Assembly: GCF_000429325.1 (NCBI RefSeq)
Contig: NZ_AUBQ01000006.1
Coordinates: forward strand, 248,001-312,000
Length of the DNA: 64,000 bases
From: Fundidesulfovibrio putealis DSM 16056
GTDB lineage: Bacteria; Desulfobacterota; Desulfovibrionia; Desulfovibrionales; Desulfovibrionaceae
Direction of reading: 5' to 3'
Position 1 is the stretch's first letter. Each line of letters opens with the position of its first letter. The notes beneath the pieces are model-generated. The model searched no databases. It was not told where the DNA came from and worked only from the letters and a program-made list of their open reading frames with translations. Below, piece after piece: positions 54,501 to 62,068 of the stretch. Both the position numbers and the translations under genes were made by a program.

Positions 54501-57135
54501 GGAAGGTGAGCGTCAGCAGGGCGAGCGCCAAAGGACGACCGGCTGATCTGCCCGCAAGCGCCGTGTGCACCAGCCAGTTGCGGTCGTCCGGTTTGCGGAC
54601 GAGTTCTATGACGGCCCGCAACAGGTCGGGCAGGAACACCACGCCCGCCACCAGCAGGGTCCAGAACCACGGCGACCCCGGCCCGAGCAGCCAGCCGCCC
54701 GCCAGCAGGGCGAACAGCGACGGCGGCACAAGGCTGCGCCGGATGTTGTCGAAAATTTTCCAGACCGACAGGGCGGTGAGGGGATTGGGCTGCCGCCTTG
54801 ATTTCGTTCCATCCGGCCCCGGCGGTCCAAGAACGCTCGGGAGCAGCCACCCGGCCAGTTGCCAGTCGCCACGGATCCACCTGTGGCGTCGGCTCGTCTC
54901 GATTGCGTAACTGGCGGGATGCTCCTCGATAAGGTCCACATCGGTCACCAGGGCGGAGCGGGCATAGCCGCTCTCCAGCAGGTCGTGGCTGAGGATGAGG
55001 TTCTCGGGAAAGCGCCCGTCCACGGCCTGGCGGAAGGCGTCCACATCATAGATGCCCTTGCCGATGAACGATCCTTCTCCGAAGAGATCCTGATAGACGT
55101 CGGACACTTCGCGCGAATAGGGGTCGATGCCGGACTCGCCCGCGAACAACTTGGTGAACAGCGAATGCCCCGCGCTGGTCAGGCTGATGGACGCGCGGGG
55201 TTGCAGGATGGCGTACCCGTCGACGATGCGCCCCTTCGCGGCGTCGTACACCGGCCTGTTGAGAGGGTGGGCGATGTTGCCGATGAGCGTGCGCGCCGTG
55301 TCGCGCGGCAGTTGCGTGTCCGTGTCCAGGGTGATGACGTACTTGATCGAGCCAAGGACGCCCAGGTCTCCGACGATGTCGGAGAATGCGGCGACGTCGC
55401 CGCCGCGCAGCACGGAGTTGAACTGCTCCAGCTTGCCGCGCTTGCGCTCAAAGCCCATCCAGACCTGTTCGTACGGATTCCAGACCCGTGGCCGGTGGAA
55501 CAGGTAAAAGACGCAGGGGCGGTCGTCCCGGTAGGTCTCGTTGAGCGCCTGCACGGCCGCGCGGGCGTGCGACAGCAGCTCTTCATCTCCGGGGAGGGTG
55601 CGCTCGGGGGCGTCACGGTAATCCGTCAGCAAGGCAAAGAACAGATTGCGGTCGCGGTTCCCAAGGTATCGGATCTCCAGGGCTTCGAGAAGATCATCGA
55701 TTTCCTGCGGCGTGCTGAGCAGGGTGGGGACTATCACCATGGTGCGGTGCGCAGATGGGATTCCCTTTGAAAAATCCATGCGCGGCAAGCCGCGCGGAGG
55801 CAGGAAAAGTGTGACCAGCAGGTTCACCAGGGAGACGGCCAGCGTGGAGACCCCGAGCACGCCAGCCACCGCCAGCAGCCAGTACCTCCAGTCATCCGGA
55901 CCGGGCACGGAGATGCTGGCGAGCACGACCGACGCTGCCATTGCCGTGAGCACCAGGATGGAGCCGAGGTAGACGGCCAGCCGGAGTTGTCGGCTCGTTG
56001 CGCGAAGGCGCGATTTCAAAGTGGGGCGGAAGCCTACCGCCCTTTCCAGCACGTGGTGGCCCTGGTCGACCAGGTAGTACCCGACGTGCGCGGTTCGATT
56101 CCCGGTTCCAAACGCCTGGGCAGCGGCCTTGGCGAGGCTGAGCGTTTCACGCGCCACCTCCGGTTCGCTCCTGGGGCTGCCCTTGGCCACTTCCTCGATC
56201 ACGTGGCGGTATCGGTCGCGGGTGGAAAAATCCTGAAGGGCATGCATTCCGGCCGGGTCCTCGCGCAGTGTCCGCTCGACCACGCTTTGCGACTCGACGT
56301 AATCGCGCCAGTCCATCGCGCCGATGAAGCGCAGGCTGCTGATGCTGTTGGCAATGGCGATCTGGTTGGCGGCAGCCGTCCTTCCGGCTGCTTCCGACAA
56401 CTGGGTCGCCGTGACCCCCTGTTCCCGCAGCTTCTGCTCGACCCAGGTCTGCACAAAGGCCATGGCGGAGCCCTGGGCTTGAAGCCGTGCATAGAACTCT
56501 TCCACGAAGGGGGCAGTCAGGGGAACGTCCGCGTTGGCGAATTTGGCCAGTTGTTGGATAAGTTGTTTCGGCTCGAGCTCTGCGGTCGCGAGCATGCGGT
56601 CTGCCCAGAGGATGGCCGCATCCCTCTCTTCGCGCCTGCGCGCTATGCGAACGCCGACACGCCGGATATTTTCCAACAACGCAAGCTGCAGCATGATGGG
56701 GAACGCCCAGAGTTCGCCCAGCCTCAACGGTTCAACGGTCTGGTAAGCGGCTATGAACTGGTGGGCGTTGTCGCTGTCGACGCGGCCATCCATGTGCGAA
56801 ATCAGCTCCAGGGCCAGCTCGTAGATGCGCGGGAAACCGGCTGATGCTCCGTCGGCCAGGCGGGGCAGCTGCCTGCTGTACCCGCGCGGCAGATGGCGGC
56901 GGGCCATGACGATCTGCTGTTCGATGAGATAGAAATTGTCCAGGAGCCAGACTTCCGCAGGGACGATCCGCTGGCCCTGCGTGGCCGACGCCGTCACGAC
57001 GTCATAGGCCGCCAACAGGACGCGGGCGTTGTCCGCCAGCCGTGGCAACAGCTTGTCCGGTCCAGGCTTTGGGTCGATTCGATGCTGGACGGCCAGCATG
57101 ACAGCGTGGCGCTCCAGTTGCTTTATGCTGAACAA
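48562..57135 (-). CDS. ndvB: Cyclic beta-1,2-glucan synthase (NdvB/ChvB type)
   Basis: About 2857 residues; one of the largest protein types in bacteria and typical for this family. It polymerises UDP-glucose into beta-1,2-glucan, cyclises it and delivers it to the periplasm, where the product buffers osmolarity. Order: helical N-terminus; two membrane helices near 385-445; GT84 glucosyltransferase with TLDTDTQLPRDTAR near 605; further membrane helices (about 790-1005); glycoamylase-like domain (from RTWRFFAEFVGPQDNW near 1025, and GISESCYNATDVHHVYQYRA); and a GH94-type phosphorylase region with MGCGDWNDGMNLVG near 2530. TTG 57135 is the only canonical in-frame start, but family sequence continues upstream (LLRSELFSIKQLERHA); see finding on the start. 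Confidence 0.92.
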   Translation of the reverse strand: MFSIKQLERHAVMLAVQHRIDPKPGPDKLLPRLADNARVLLAAYDVVTASATQGQRIVPAEVWLLDNFYLIEQQIVMARRHLPRGYSRQLPRLADGASAGFPRIYELALELISHMDGRVDSDNAHQFIAAYQTVEPLRLGELWAFPIMLQLALLENIRRVGVRIARRREERDAAILWADRMLATAELEPKQLIQQLAKFANADVPLTAPFVEEFYARLQAQGSAMAFVQTWVEQKLREQGVTATQLSEAAGRTAAANQIAIANSISSLRFIGAMDWRDYVESQSVVERTLREDPAGMHALQDFSTRDRYRHVIEEVAKGSPRSEPEVARETLSLAKAAAQAFGTGNRTAHVGYYLVDQGHHVLERAVGFRPTLKSRLRATSRQLRLAVYLGSILVLTAMAASVVLASISVPGPDDWRYWLLAVAGVLGVSTLAVSLVNLLVTLFLPPRGLPRMDFSKGIPSAHRTMVIVPTLLSTPQEIDDLLEALEIRYLGNRDRNLFFALLTDYRDAPERTLPGDEELLSHARAAVQALNETYRDDRPCVFYLFHRPRVWNPYEQVWMGFERKRGKLEQFNSVLRGGDVAAFSDIVGDLGVLGSIKYVITLDTDTQLPRDTARTLIGNIAHPLNRPVYDAAKGRIVDGYAILQPRASISLTSAGHSLFTKLFAGESGIDPYSREVSDVYQDLFGEGSFIGKGIYDVDAFRQAVDGRFPENLILSHDLLESGYARSALVTDVDLIEEHPASYAIETSRRHRWIRGDWQLAGWLLPSVLGPPGPDGTKSRRQPNPLTALSVWKIFDNIRRSLVPPSLFALLAGGWLLGPGSPWFWTLLVAGVVFLPDLLRAVIELVRKPDDRNWLVHTALAGRSAGRPLALALLTLTFLPYDALICVDAILRSGLRMLFTRRGLLLWHMPSYARRNARRTLAAFCVEMWAAPLLASALGFAVWTLHPAGLISCAPVLLLWLLSPAVGWWISLPLLPPAQDLTEEQRKFLRASARRTWRFFAEFVGPQDNWLPPDNFQEYPSAVIASRTSPTNMGMSLLSALAAYDFGYIPAGEFLRLAGNTMSTMEKLERYRGHFYNWYDTRTLTPLRPQYVSSVDSGNLAGSLLTLQAGLAELKDHPVLSPRAFHGLQDTVQVLSECAPASRIPELAKKIRLLQDTLQALTRDGLPRTLAAVGIALAEIRRHGEGLASSLPPTALDDELNFWANAFVQQARMIEDDIRTLVADTHTAGDIPGLAELAQGVIDPMQPAGFASQRAAALERLAIIDDMMERCRELAAMDFEFLYDTSRDLLTIGYDVGERRRDPSCYDLLASEARLTSFLLIAQGQIPQKHWFSLGRLLTSHGRDVSLISWSGSMFEYLMPQLVMPSYESTLLEQTCKAAVSRQIEYGRQRGVPWGISESCYNATDVHHVYQYRAFGVPGLGFKRGLGDDLVIAPYASALALMVLPREACRNLQTLASSEFQGAYGFYEAVDYTPSRVLRGKSHAVVRAFMAHHQGMSLLAFEHVLLGQPMQRRFMASPQVRATDLLLQERVPKKGATLHPHAAEVSASARPAAAEADAIMRAFTDPNTPMPEVHLLSNGRYHVMTTNAGGGYSRWHDLAVTRWREDATTDCWGAFIYLRDTDTGRYWSTAHQPTLRKADHYEATFVQGRAEYRRRDQAIETHTEISVSPEDDVEIRRVTLTNMSSRTRRIEVTSYAEVVMAPLNADLSHRAFSNLFVQTEILPDRQAILCTRRPRTPGEQLPLMFHLLAAPGATAGEPSFETDRARFIGRGRSAANPAALDDGSPAMLSNTGGSVLDPIVAIRRIITLAPDESASVQIISGVAGTRDAALTVLEKYADRHFVERAFEMAWFQSQEVLRHLGATEADAQVFGRLATSVIYGSPTRRAAPSVIARNQLGQAGLWRFAISGDLPIVLLRISDLNRIGLVKEVLQAHAYWRMKGLSSDLIILNEDFTSYRAVLQDQIMGFINAGPEAQVLDKPGGVFVRRAEELSEEDRVLFQTVARVVLTDSTESLSEQVERRVLADRAPKRLDPTLRRPPDPVHPLHARERIFCNGLGGFTPDGREYVITMEPGQTTPAPWANVIASPHIGTVVSESGSAYTWVENAHEFRLTTWHNDPLSDTSAEAFYIRDETTGAFWSPSPLPARGRSGYVCRHGFGYSVFEHYESGISSEMHTYVAMDAPVKFVVVKLRNHSKRSRRLSLTGYWELVLGEWRHANLMHVVTETDPHSGAMFARNAYGRECAHRVVFAHVSELARSMTGSRTEFIGRNGSLNNPAAMSRRRLSGKTGASLDPCAAIQARIELAEGQEREIVFIFGAARHTDEAQHFIQRFSGPAGARQALEEVWSHWNRTLGAVHVETPDAALNVMANGWLVYQTLSCRVWGRSGYYQSGGAYGFRDQLQDTMALVHATPWLAREQLIRCAERQFLQGDVQHWWHPPGGQGVRTHFSDDYLWLAYATCRYVLATGDTGVLDEQVHFLEGRELDPNEEAYYDQPQRSTEAASLYEHCVRALRHGLRFGDHHLPLMGCGDWNDGMNLVGHEGKGESVWLAWFLYENLQLFAGLARERGDEIFAETFSRHASLLRNNIEANAWDGGWYRRAYFDDGSPLGSAENEECQIDSISQSWAVISGGGDPLRARQAMDAVDARLVRRDAKLIQLLAPPFDKSDIEPGYIKGYVPGVRENGGQYTHAAIWATTAFAMMGDKKRAWELFDMLSPVNHGSTAEDIERYKVEPYVMCADIYGAAPHTSRGGWTWYTGASGWMYRLSVETLLGLHLEVDSLRIAPCMPDHWDSYRLHYRFRETFYHITVRRVDGKADRVIRVTVDGAVTEDAGPARMEQISGRIRLVDDHQDHHVEVQMA

Positions 57136-57390
57136 TTCCGAGCGCAGCAGCTCAGTATCCTGGTCGCCCCGTAGCGCGGTACGCGTGCGTGCCGTGAGTG
57201 CAAACGCGTTGATTACTATGGTAGTATCCTCGTAATGATGGGTGAATAAGTATTGTTGTCTTTAGGGAAATACCCTGCATTGTCTGTTTATGAGAGGGTT
57301 GTGTCCAGGTTTATTTCAGAAATAATCATAATAGGTGATGTATAAGTCGTGATTATTGATGTTGGAGTGTGCATGCCAGGTTTTCAATGC

Positions 57391-57421
57391 GCCAGGCAGG
57401 GGTTGTTGGTCCCTGCCTGGC
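57391..57421 (-). terminator. Hairpin behind the VWA-OmpA gene
   Basis: GCCAGGCAGGG (57391-57401) pairs with CCCTGCCTGGC (57411-57421). Located 22 bp beyond the stop on the minus strand; the U-tract is weak (GCATTG follows). Confidence 0.5.
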
Positions 57422-57442
57422 TGGAATCAGATTTGTTGAGTT

Positions 57443-58501
57443 TTATTGCACGGGCTTGAACTTGATCTCCACGCGACGGTTCAGCTTGCGGCCTTCAGCG
57501 GTTGCATTGTCGGCGCGCGGCTGGGACTCGCCGTATCCGATGGCCGTGATGCGGCCCGCTTCGACGCCCTTCTTCACGAAGTAGGACTTCACCGAGTTGG
57601 CGCGGCGGTTGGACAAGGCCTGGTTGTAGCTGTCCGAGCCGACGGAGTCGGTGTGGCCTTCGAGGACGACGTCCATGTTGGACTTGGACTTGCTCATGGC
57701 GACGCCTTCATCAAGCACCGGGATGAATTCGGGCTTGATGTTGTACTTGTCGAAGTCGAAGTAGATGGAGCGGAAGACCACGGTCTCGCTGCCCATGTCG
57801 GACAGTTCCTGGTACAGGCCGCATCTCATGAAGTTCAGGCGCGCGGCCTGGTCGCGAAGGAAGTCTTCACCCTTCACGAAGCACGAGCACCTGGACAGGG
57901 CGGCGATCTGCTTCAGGACGCTCTCGCCGTGCTTGCTGTCGGCGAAGCTGACCACCATGAAGCACAGCTTGTCGCCGTACTTGGCCTGAAGGCGCTTGGC
58001 TTCGACCACGGCATCGATGCCCAGGTTTTCGTCGCCGTCCGAGAACAGGACGACCGCGGTCCTGCCGGACAGGTTGCCGAGCACCTTGTCGAGTTCCTGC
58101 AAGCCGGGACCCATGGGGGTTACGCGGCCATAGGTTTCGTAATCGATGCTGATGGGGTCGATGGCGTTGGCCACATTTGCCCGGCTGTACGGGGCCATGC
58201 CTGCGTACTGCCTGAAGGGGGCGAAGGTGTACACGCCGCTCTTGTAGCCCAGGTCCGGGACGAGGTTGTTGAATTCCACCATGGCGGATTTGGCCAGAAC
58301 GATCTTGGATTGTCCGCCAAGGTCGACGATCCGCACGCCCTTGTAGAAGAACTTCATCGAGCTGGAATGATCCAGGAAGAGAATGAAGTTGTCGACTGAG
58401 GGCACAAGCTTTGCCGCTGCGGCGGGAATCGCCGTGACAAGCAAGGCGATGGCCAGCAGTGCGGGAATGACGCGCATTTGTCTGGTACTGGTATTGGTCA
58501 T
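57443..58501 (-). CDS. VWA-domain OmpA-family cell-envelope protein
   Basis: 352 residues. Signal peptide (PALLAIALLVTAIPAAAA), then a von Willebrand A domain whose MIDAS DxSxS is D44-S46-S48 in FLDHSSSMKFF, with TAVVLFSDGDEN later. The C-terminal ~110 residues are an OmpA peptidoglycan-binding domain (IYFDFDKYNIKPE, VLEGHTDSVGSDSYNQALS, NRRANSVKSYFV, NRRVEIKF). It probably tethers to peptidoglycan in the periplasm and binds a partner through the VWA domain. GAGG lies 5 bases before the ATG at 58501. Confidence 0.92.
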   Translation of the reverse strand: MTNTSTRQMRVIPALLAIALLVTAIPAAAAKLVPSVDNFILFLDHSSSMKFFYKGVRIVDLGGQSKIVLAKSAMVEFNNLVPDLGYKSGVYTFAPFRQYAGMAPYSRANVANAIDPISIDYETYGRVTPMGPGLQELDKVLGNLSGRTAVVLFSDGDENLGIDAVVEAKRLQAKYGDKLCFMVVSFADSKHGESVLKQIAALSRCSCFVKGEDFLRDQAARLNFMRCGLYQELSDMGSETVVFRSIYFDFDKYNIKPEFIPVLDEGVAMSKSKSNMDVVLEGHTDSVGSDSYNQALSNRRANSVKSYFVKKGVEAGRITAIGYGESQPRADNATAEGRKLNRRVEIKFKPVQ

Positions 58502-58577
58502 ATAAACCTCTTGGTTTTCGGGTGATGCGTTGTGAGAAGCACTCCTGACGCTGTCGGCGGCAAGCTAGATTGATGGC

Positions 58578-58859
58578 TTAAAACACGTTGGCATTGCACA
58601 CCCATCCCTTCTCTCCGGTCTGCACGACTTCGACATAGGACCAGCCTCCGCCTGTGTCGTTGAAAATAACCCTCATCTCCTGGCCGAGGCCAAGCTTTTT
58701 CAGTTCGCCACAATAGGTTCCCTGGCAATTGCGCAGCGGGAGGTCCGTGAAACCAGCGATTACCGTGCTGGAGTTGGACATCGCCATTGCTGGAGCGATG
58801 TACAGGCTCAGAGCTGCAAGCAGTGAGAGTGAGCAGGTGATTGTTTTAAAGATTCTCAT
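58578..58859 (-). CDS. Exported SH3-domain protein
   Basis: 93 residues: signal peptide (TCSLSLLAALSLYIAPAMA) and a single bacterial SH3-type domain (LPLRNCQGTYCGELKKLGLG, then GGGWSYVEVVQTGEKGWV). Two cysteines in CQGTYC may form a disulfide. AAGGAG lies 6 bases before ATG 58859. Probably a cell-wall-associated periplasmic protein. Confidence 0.85.
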   Translation of the reverse strand: MRIFKTITCSLSLLAALSLYIAPAMAMSNSSTVIAGFTDLPLRNCQGTYCGELKKLGLGQEMRVIFNDTGGGWSYVEVVQTGEKGWVCNANVF

Positions 58860-59024
58860 TGAGAGCTCCTTGTTTGGTTTGTTATGAAAATACCCCACCC
58901 AGGTGTGCCGCTCTGCGTGGTGAGCAGAGGGTGGTTGGAGTGTTGCGTTTGAAATCGGAGCATAAGCGGTTGGTGTCGCGTCCGCTCATGCTCCGGTCGG
59001 CATGTGCGCGAGGCCCACGCGGAA

Positions 59025-59609
59025 TCAGTAGGGCTGGAGGCACTGCTCTCTTTGGAAGTCGCAGTTTTCCAGGCAGTTCCGCTTGCTTCCCAGGCCCGGG
59101 TCGTCATCGCAGCGGGAAGTGCATTTTCTCCATGATTCGTTGCAGTAGCTCAGGCTGCGCACCTGCTCGATTCTGGGATACGAATCGCCGCGCATGATGG
59201 GCAGGGGGTCTATGACCCTGCCGGCGCTGCTGTCGTCTATGTAGACGGTCCTGTTGGAGTTGTCCCTGTAGTACAACCGGCCACGGTCATCTGTTGAATA
59301 GCTGACGTTGTCGTCATCAATGATGTAGTAGAGTCCTGCTGGACCCTGCTGCACCACGGGGCTTCTGTCTATGGTGTGCACGGATCCGGCCGTATCGACA
59401 TAGTAAAGCTTCCCGTTGTTGTCGCGGTAGTATCTTCTGGACCCGTCATCTCCTCGATGGACGATGACAGCCCTCTCATTGACACGTGTGGTGGTTGCCT
59501 CGGTCGGTTCCGGGGGCGTTCTTTTCTTGGCGCAGCCATACGTTGCGCTTACAGCCAGGATGGCCGCGAAACACAACAACATCGTTCTGTGAATTCTTGA
59601 TTCTTGCAT
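59025..59609 (-). CDS. Lipoprotein with Tyr-rich repeats and a CX6CX3C pair
   Basis: 194 residues. Lipobox ILAVSATYGC. The middle has three related Tyr-rich strand repeats (RRYYRDNNGKLYYVD, GLYYIIDDDNVSYS, RLYYRDNSNRTVYID). The C-terminus holds six cysteines spaced C-X6-C-X3-C ... C-X3-C-X6-C (CNESWRKCTSRC and CLENCDFQREQC), the same pattern as the next gene upstream. No family recognised. GAGGA precedes the ATG. Confidence 0.8.
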   Translation of the reverse strand: MQESRIHRTMLLCFAAILAVSATYGCAKKRTPPEPTEATTTRVNERAVIVHRGDDGSRRYYRDNNGKLYYVDTAGSVHTIDRSPVVQQGPAGLYYIIDDDNVSYSTDDRGRLYYRDNSNRTVYIDDSSAGRVIDPLPIMRGDSYPRIEQVRSLSYCNESWRKCTSRCDDDPGLGSKRNCLENCDFQREQCLQPY

Positions 59610-59705
59610 GATTGTCCTCGCGTCCTATTCTTCATGTTTGCAGGCAAACGACGGTAGGCTGGAGTTCCTCACTGGTGATAAGGATCCCAGGCCTGTTTGC
59701 TGCGG

Positions 59706-60134
59706 TTATTGCGCCTTGCCACACCCAGAGAAGGCGCTGTAGCAACTCGACGTGCAGGCATCGATATCGACCTGTGTTCTGTTGCGCGGATTGCTGCGAC
59801 ATGTGTTTTCACAATTCCTGTACTGCTGCTTGCAATATTCAGGTGTTTCGACGCCGCTTCGCCCCGTCTGGCTTGGCGGAGTTGCCGCAGGAGCTCCTGG
59901 ATTATATATCCGCTCGTTCCCGTCTCGAATGACGAGTTGTCTGGCCGCGCAGGTCATGTTGCAGTCCACGCAGTCATGGTTGCAGGCAACGCTCGGGTCG
60001 CCGCCCGGTGGGACGTTGACAGTGCATACGACCGTGCCGTCGGGGCGGATGCACTGGTAGGAATTGGGGCCTGCGGCGAAGGCCAGGGTGCTCAGGCAGG
60101 CCAGTGTCGCCATGGTGAAGATGATGAGTTTCAT
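59706..60134 (-). CDS. Exported Cys-rich protein with a CX6CX3C pair
   Basis: 142 residues. Signal peptide (IIFTMATLACLSTLAFAAG). The N-terminal part of the mature protein is Cys-rich (YQCIRPDGTVVC, ACNHDCVDCNMTC), and a Pro-rich linker follows. The C-terminus repeats the pattern C-X6-C-X3-C ... C-X3-C-X6-C (CKQQYRNCENTC and CTSSCYSAFSGC). Probably disulfide-bonded in the periplasm. No family recognised. The start ATG 60134 follows AAGGA. Confidence 0.8.
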   Translation of the reverse strand: MKLIIFTMATLACLSTLAFAAGPNSYQCIRPDGTVVCTVNVPPGGDPSVACNHDCVDCNMTCAARQLVIRDGNERIYNPGAPAATPPSQTGRSGVETPEYCKQQYRNCENTCRSNPRNRTQVDIDACTSSCYSAFSGCGKAQ

Positions 60135-60204
60135 TTCGACGTCCTTTTTTGGGGGCGGTTGCGGCAACCGCATGGATCGCCGCCTTGTGCTGAGATACTG
60201 CTCC

Positions 60205-60525
60205 CTATTGTTGTCCCTTGACGCGCATGTCGTTGCGGACGGCCTTTACCCCGCTTACCCGGCGTGAAACCTCGACAGCTCTCCTGATCTCCGCGCTTGA
60301 GCCTACAAACCCGCTCAACTGGACCACGCCCTTGAATGTTTCAACGTTTATCTCGGCAGATGAAAGAGTCGGTTCCTGGAGAATTGCTGTTTTGACTTTT
60401 GCCGTGATGGCAGAGTCGTCGATATACTCCCCGGTCCCCTCTTGCGTCCTGGTGGATGCGCATCCGAGCGAAATAACAAGGATGAACATGGCCAATACGA
60501 GTGAAGTATTCATTGCTAGTCTCAT
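60205..60525 (-). CDS. BON-domain lipoprotein
   Basis: 106 residues. Lipobox LVISLGC, then one BON domain (DDSAITAKVKTAILQEPTL, INVETFKGVVQLSGFVGSSA, VSGVKAVRNDMRVK). BON proteins such as OsmY bind envelope phospholipids and are induced by osmotic stress. AGGAG lies 8 bases before ATG 60525. Confidence 0.92.
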   Translation of the reverse strand: MRLAMNTSLVLAMFILVISLGCASTRTQEGTGEYIDDSAITAKVKTAILQEPTLSSAEINVETFKGVVQLSGFVGSSAEIRRAVEVSRRVSGVKAVRNDMRVKGQQ

Positions 60526-60635
60526 GTCTTGTCTCCTGTTTTGATTTGTGTTTGTGTTGTTATGTGTTGATGGTGTTTTAAGTTGGAGTGCATTGTTTGG
60601 ACTGTATGGTGTTGTTGTGCTGACGGGTCCATTAT

Positions 60636-60842
60636 TTATTTCTTGTTGCGCTTGTACTTGTGATACAGATCCAGTATTTGTTCCGCCAGGGCCAGGCCGA
60701 GAGTCAGGCTGGAGAAGGTGCTTCGTCCCATGTTCCAGGCCCCTTTGATGTCGAGTTGGACAAGGTGTCGGCGGAACTCGCTGCATGTGGCCAGGCGATC
60801 CTTGCTCTCCTGGATTCGCTTTAGTTCCTTGTCGAGAAACAT
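60636..60842 (-). CDS. Small protein following yqjE, position of YqjK
   Basis: 68 residues, basic, with a charged N-terminal helix (KELKRIQESKDRLATCSEFR) and a weakly hydrophobic C-terminal half. It overlaps the YqjE-like gene by 22 bp, and AAGGA precedes the ATG. It occupies the place of yqjK in the E. coli yqjCDEK arrangement, but sequence similarity could not be confirmed by eye. Confidence 0.7.
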   Translation of the reverse strand: MFLDKELKRIQESKDRLATCSEFRRHLVQLDIKGAWNMGRSTFSSLTLGLALAEQILDLYHKYKRNKK

Positions 60843-61210
60843 GACCTGTCCTTCTTTAGTTCCGCCAGGCTCTGGCTGAACGCCATGGGCTTGCTTGACG
60901 TTCGCCGGATCAGTGTCATGAAGGCTGCACCTGCGCCCAGAAGGCTGATCATGGCCGCTGCCGCGAATCCGAGAAGCTTCCACTCGTCCGGCAGGGCGAA
61001 CAGGCATCCCAGGACCATCAAGCCGATCCCGAACATGAAGCAGGCCACCCCGAGGCAGGCCAGCACCAATGCCTGCACGAACCTGATCTTTGCCTCGCGC
61101 AATTCCAGGGACAGCAGCTCCAGGCGATCTTCCAGGATTTGCACTGAAGTCCAGCCGAGCCTGCCGGCGGCTTGCGCGAGCCTGGAGATGCCGGGTGGCA
61201 ACAGGTTCAC
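60821..61210 (-). CDS. YqjE-like membrane protein (phage holin III superfamily)
   Basis: 129 residues. A helical N-terminus (ILEDRLELLSLELREAKIRF) is followed by two membrane helices (VQALVLACLGVACFMFGIGL and LLGFAAAAMISLLGAGAAFM), the YqjE/holin-III layout. The start is a GTG at 61210 with AGGAAG just upstream, one base after the stop of the YqjD-like gene; the longer open frame is a shadow. Confidence 0.82.
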   Translation of the reverse strand: MNLLPPGISRLAQAAGRLGWTSVQILEDRLELLSLELREAKIRFVQALVLACLGVACFMFGIGLMVLGCLFALPDEWKLLGFAAAAMISLLGAGAAFMTLIRRTSSKPMAFSQSLAELKKDRSCFSTRN

Positions 61211-61211
61211 G

Positions 61212-61508
61212 CTACTTCCTGGACAAGGCCCAGCCAAAGAGCAGGCCGACGATGAAGCTGCCGCCAATGGCGTAGTATGGTTTCTCGTGGATGAAGGCAT
61301 CGGCGCTCTGAGCCTTGGCCAGGACCTTCCCTTCGATCTCGCCGTATTCCTTGCGGGCTGATTCCAGCCGCTCCCGGAGAGCCGAACGGGCCGATTTGAT
61401 GTGGTCGTCCACCTCGTCGGAGGTCGCGTCAATCAGCGCCTGAGCGTGCTCCATCATGTTGTGCATTTCTTTTTCCATCAGTTTCATATTGTTCTGTCCG
61501 GTTGCCAT
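61212..61508 (-). CDS. YqjD/ElaB-like (DUF883) membrane-anchored protein
   Basis: 98 residues. A long amphipathic helix (DEVDDHIKSARSALRERLES) is followed by a C-terminal anchor (YYAIGGSFIVGLLFGWALSR), as in the ElaB/YqjD/DUF883 family of stationary-phase, ribosome-associated inner-membrane proteins. The start chosen is ATG 61508; an in-frame ATG at 61517 touches the Shine-Dalgarno. First gene of the yqjD-yqjE-like operon. Confidence 0.9.
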   Translation of the reverse strand: MATGQNNMKLMEKEMHNMMEHAQALIDATSDEVDDHIKSARSALRERLESARKEYGEIEGKVLAKAQSADAFIHEKPYYAIGGSFIVGLLFGWALSRK

Positions 61509-62068
61509 TTTGTGCATTCTCCTTGGTTTCGACGCTCTGGAAGTGTCGACGTGAGCTTCCCTGTTGCAAGAGCTCAATTTACTGTGTCGAATATTGTTCA
61601 TGTTCACGTGTCGATAAGATTTTTTTTCATTGTTTTAGGCAACATTGTTTTGGTTTGCGTTGGTTGTAATAATTTTTGCCCATGTATGGCTGTTTCCATT
61701 TTGGGTGCTTCTTCGGAAGAAACACTGCATTATGTTGCATGGCAAGCTATTCACATTCATGCCATGTTTGTAGTTTTGTTTGGTGCGCAGTTTCCAATAA
61801 CTACATTTAATAATTTGTTAATATACAATAAGTGTGCCGCACGGTCGTTTTCGCAATGTGCTGTAATACCTGTCGATAATAGTGCCTGGAATCACGCAAT
61901 GGGAATTTTCTCATGCCGGAAGAATCCGCGAGGAAGAAATTCTCATGGGAAGAGAATCGTGGAAGGCTTGGTGTATTGTTTTGGCAGAAAAATGGGATGC
62001 GCGGTCGGGCTTCAAGCATGTGCGTGAAGCCAGGCCGCCAGGTCAGGCAGGATTTTCGGGTTGCGTGC
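61509..62068. other. AT-rich intergenic region
   Basis: 560 bp, strongly AT-rich from about 61610 to 61900. Presumably the promoter region of the yqjD-like operon and the 3' end of the response regulator. A 7-bp inverted repeat CATGGCA / TGCCATG lies around 61738-61766. No sigma-54 (-24/-12) element and no credible gene were found. Confidence 0.45.
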
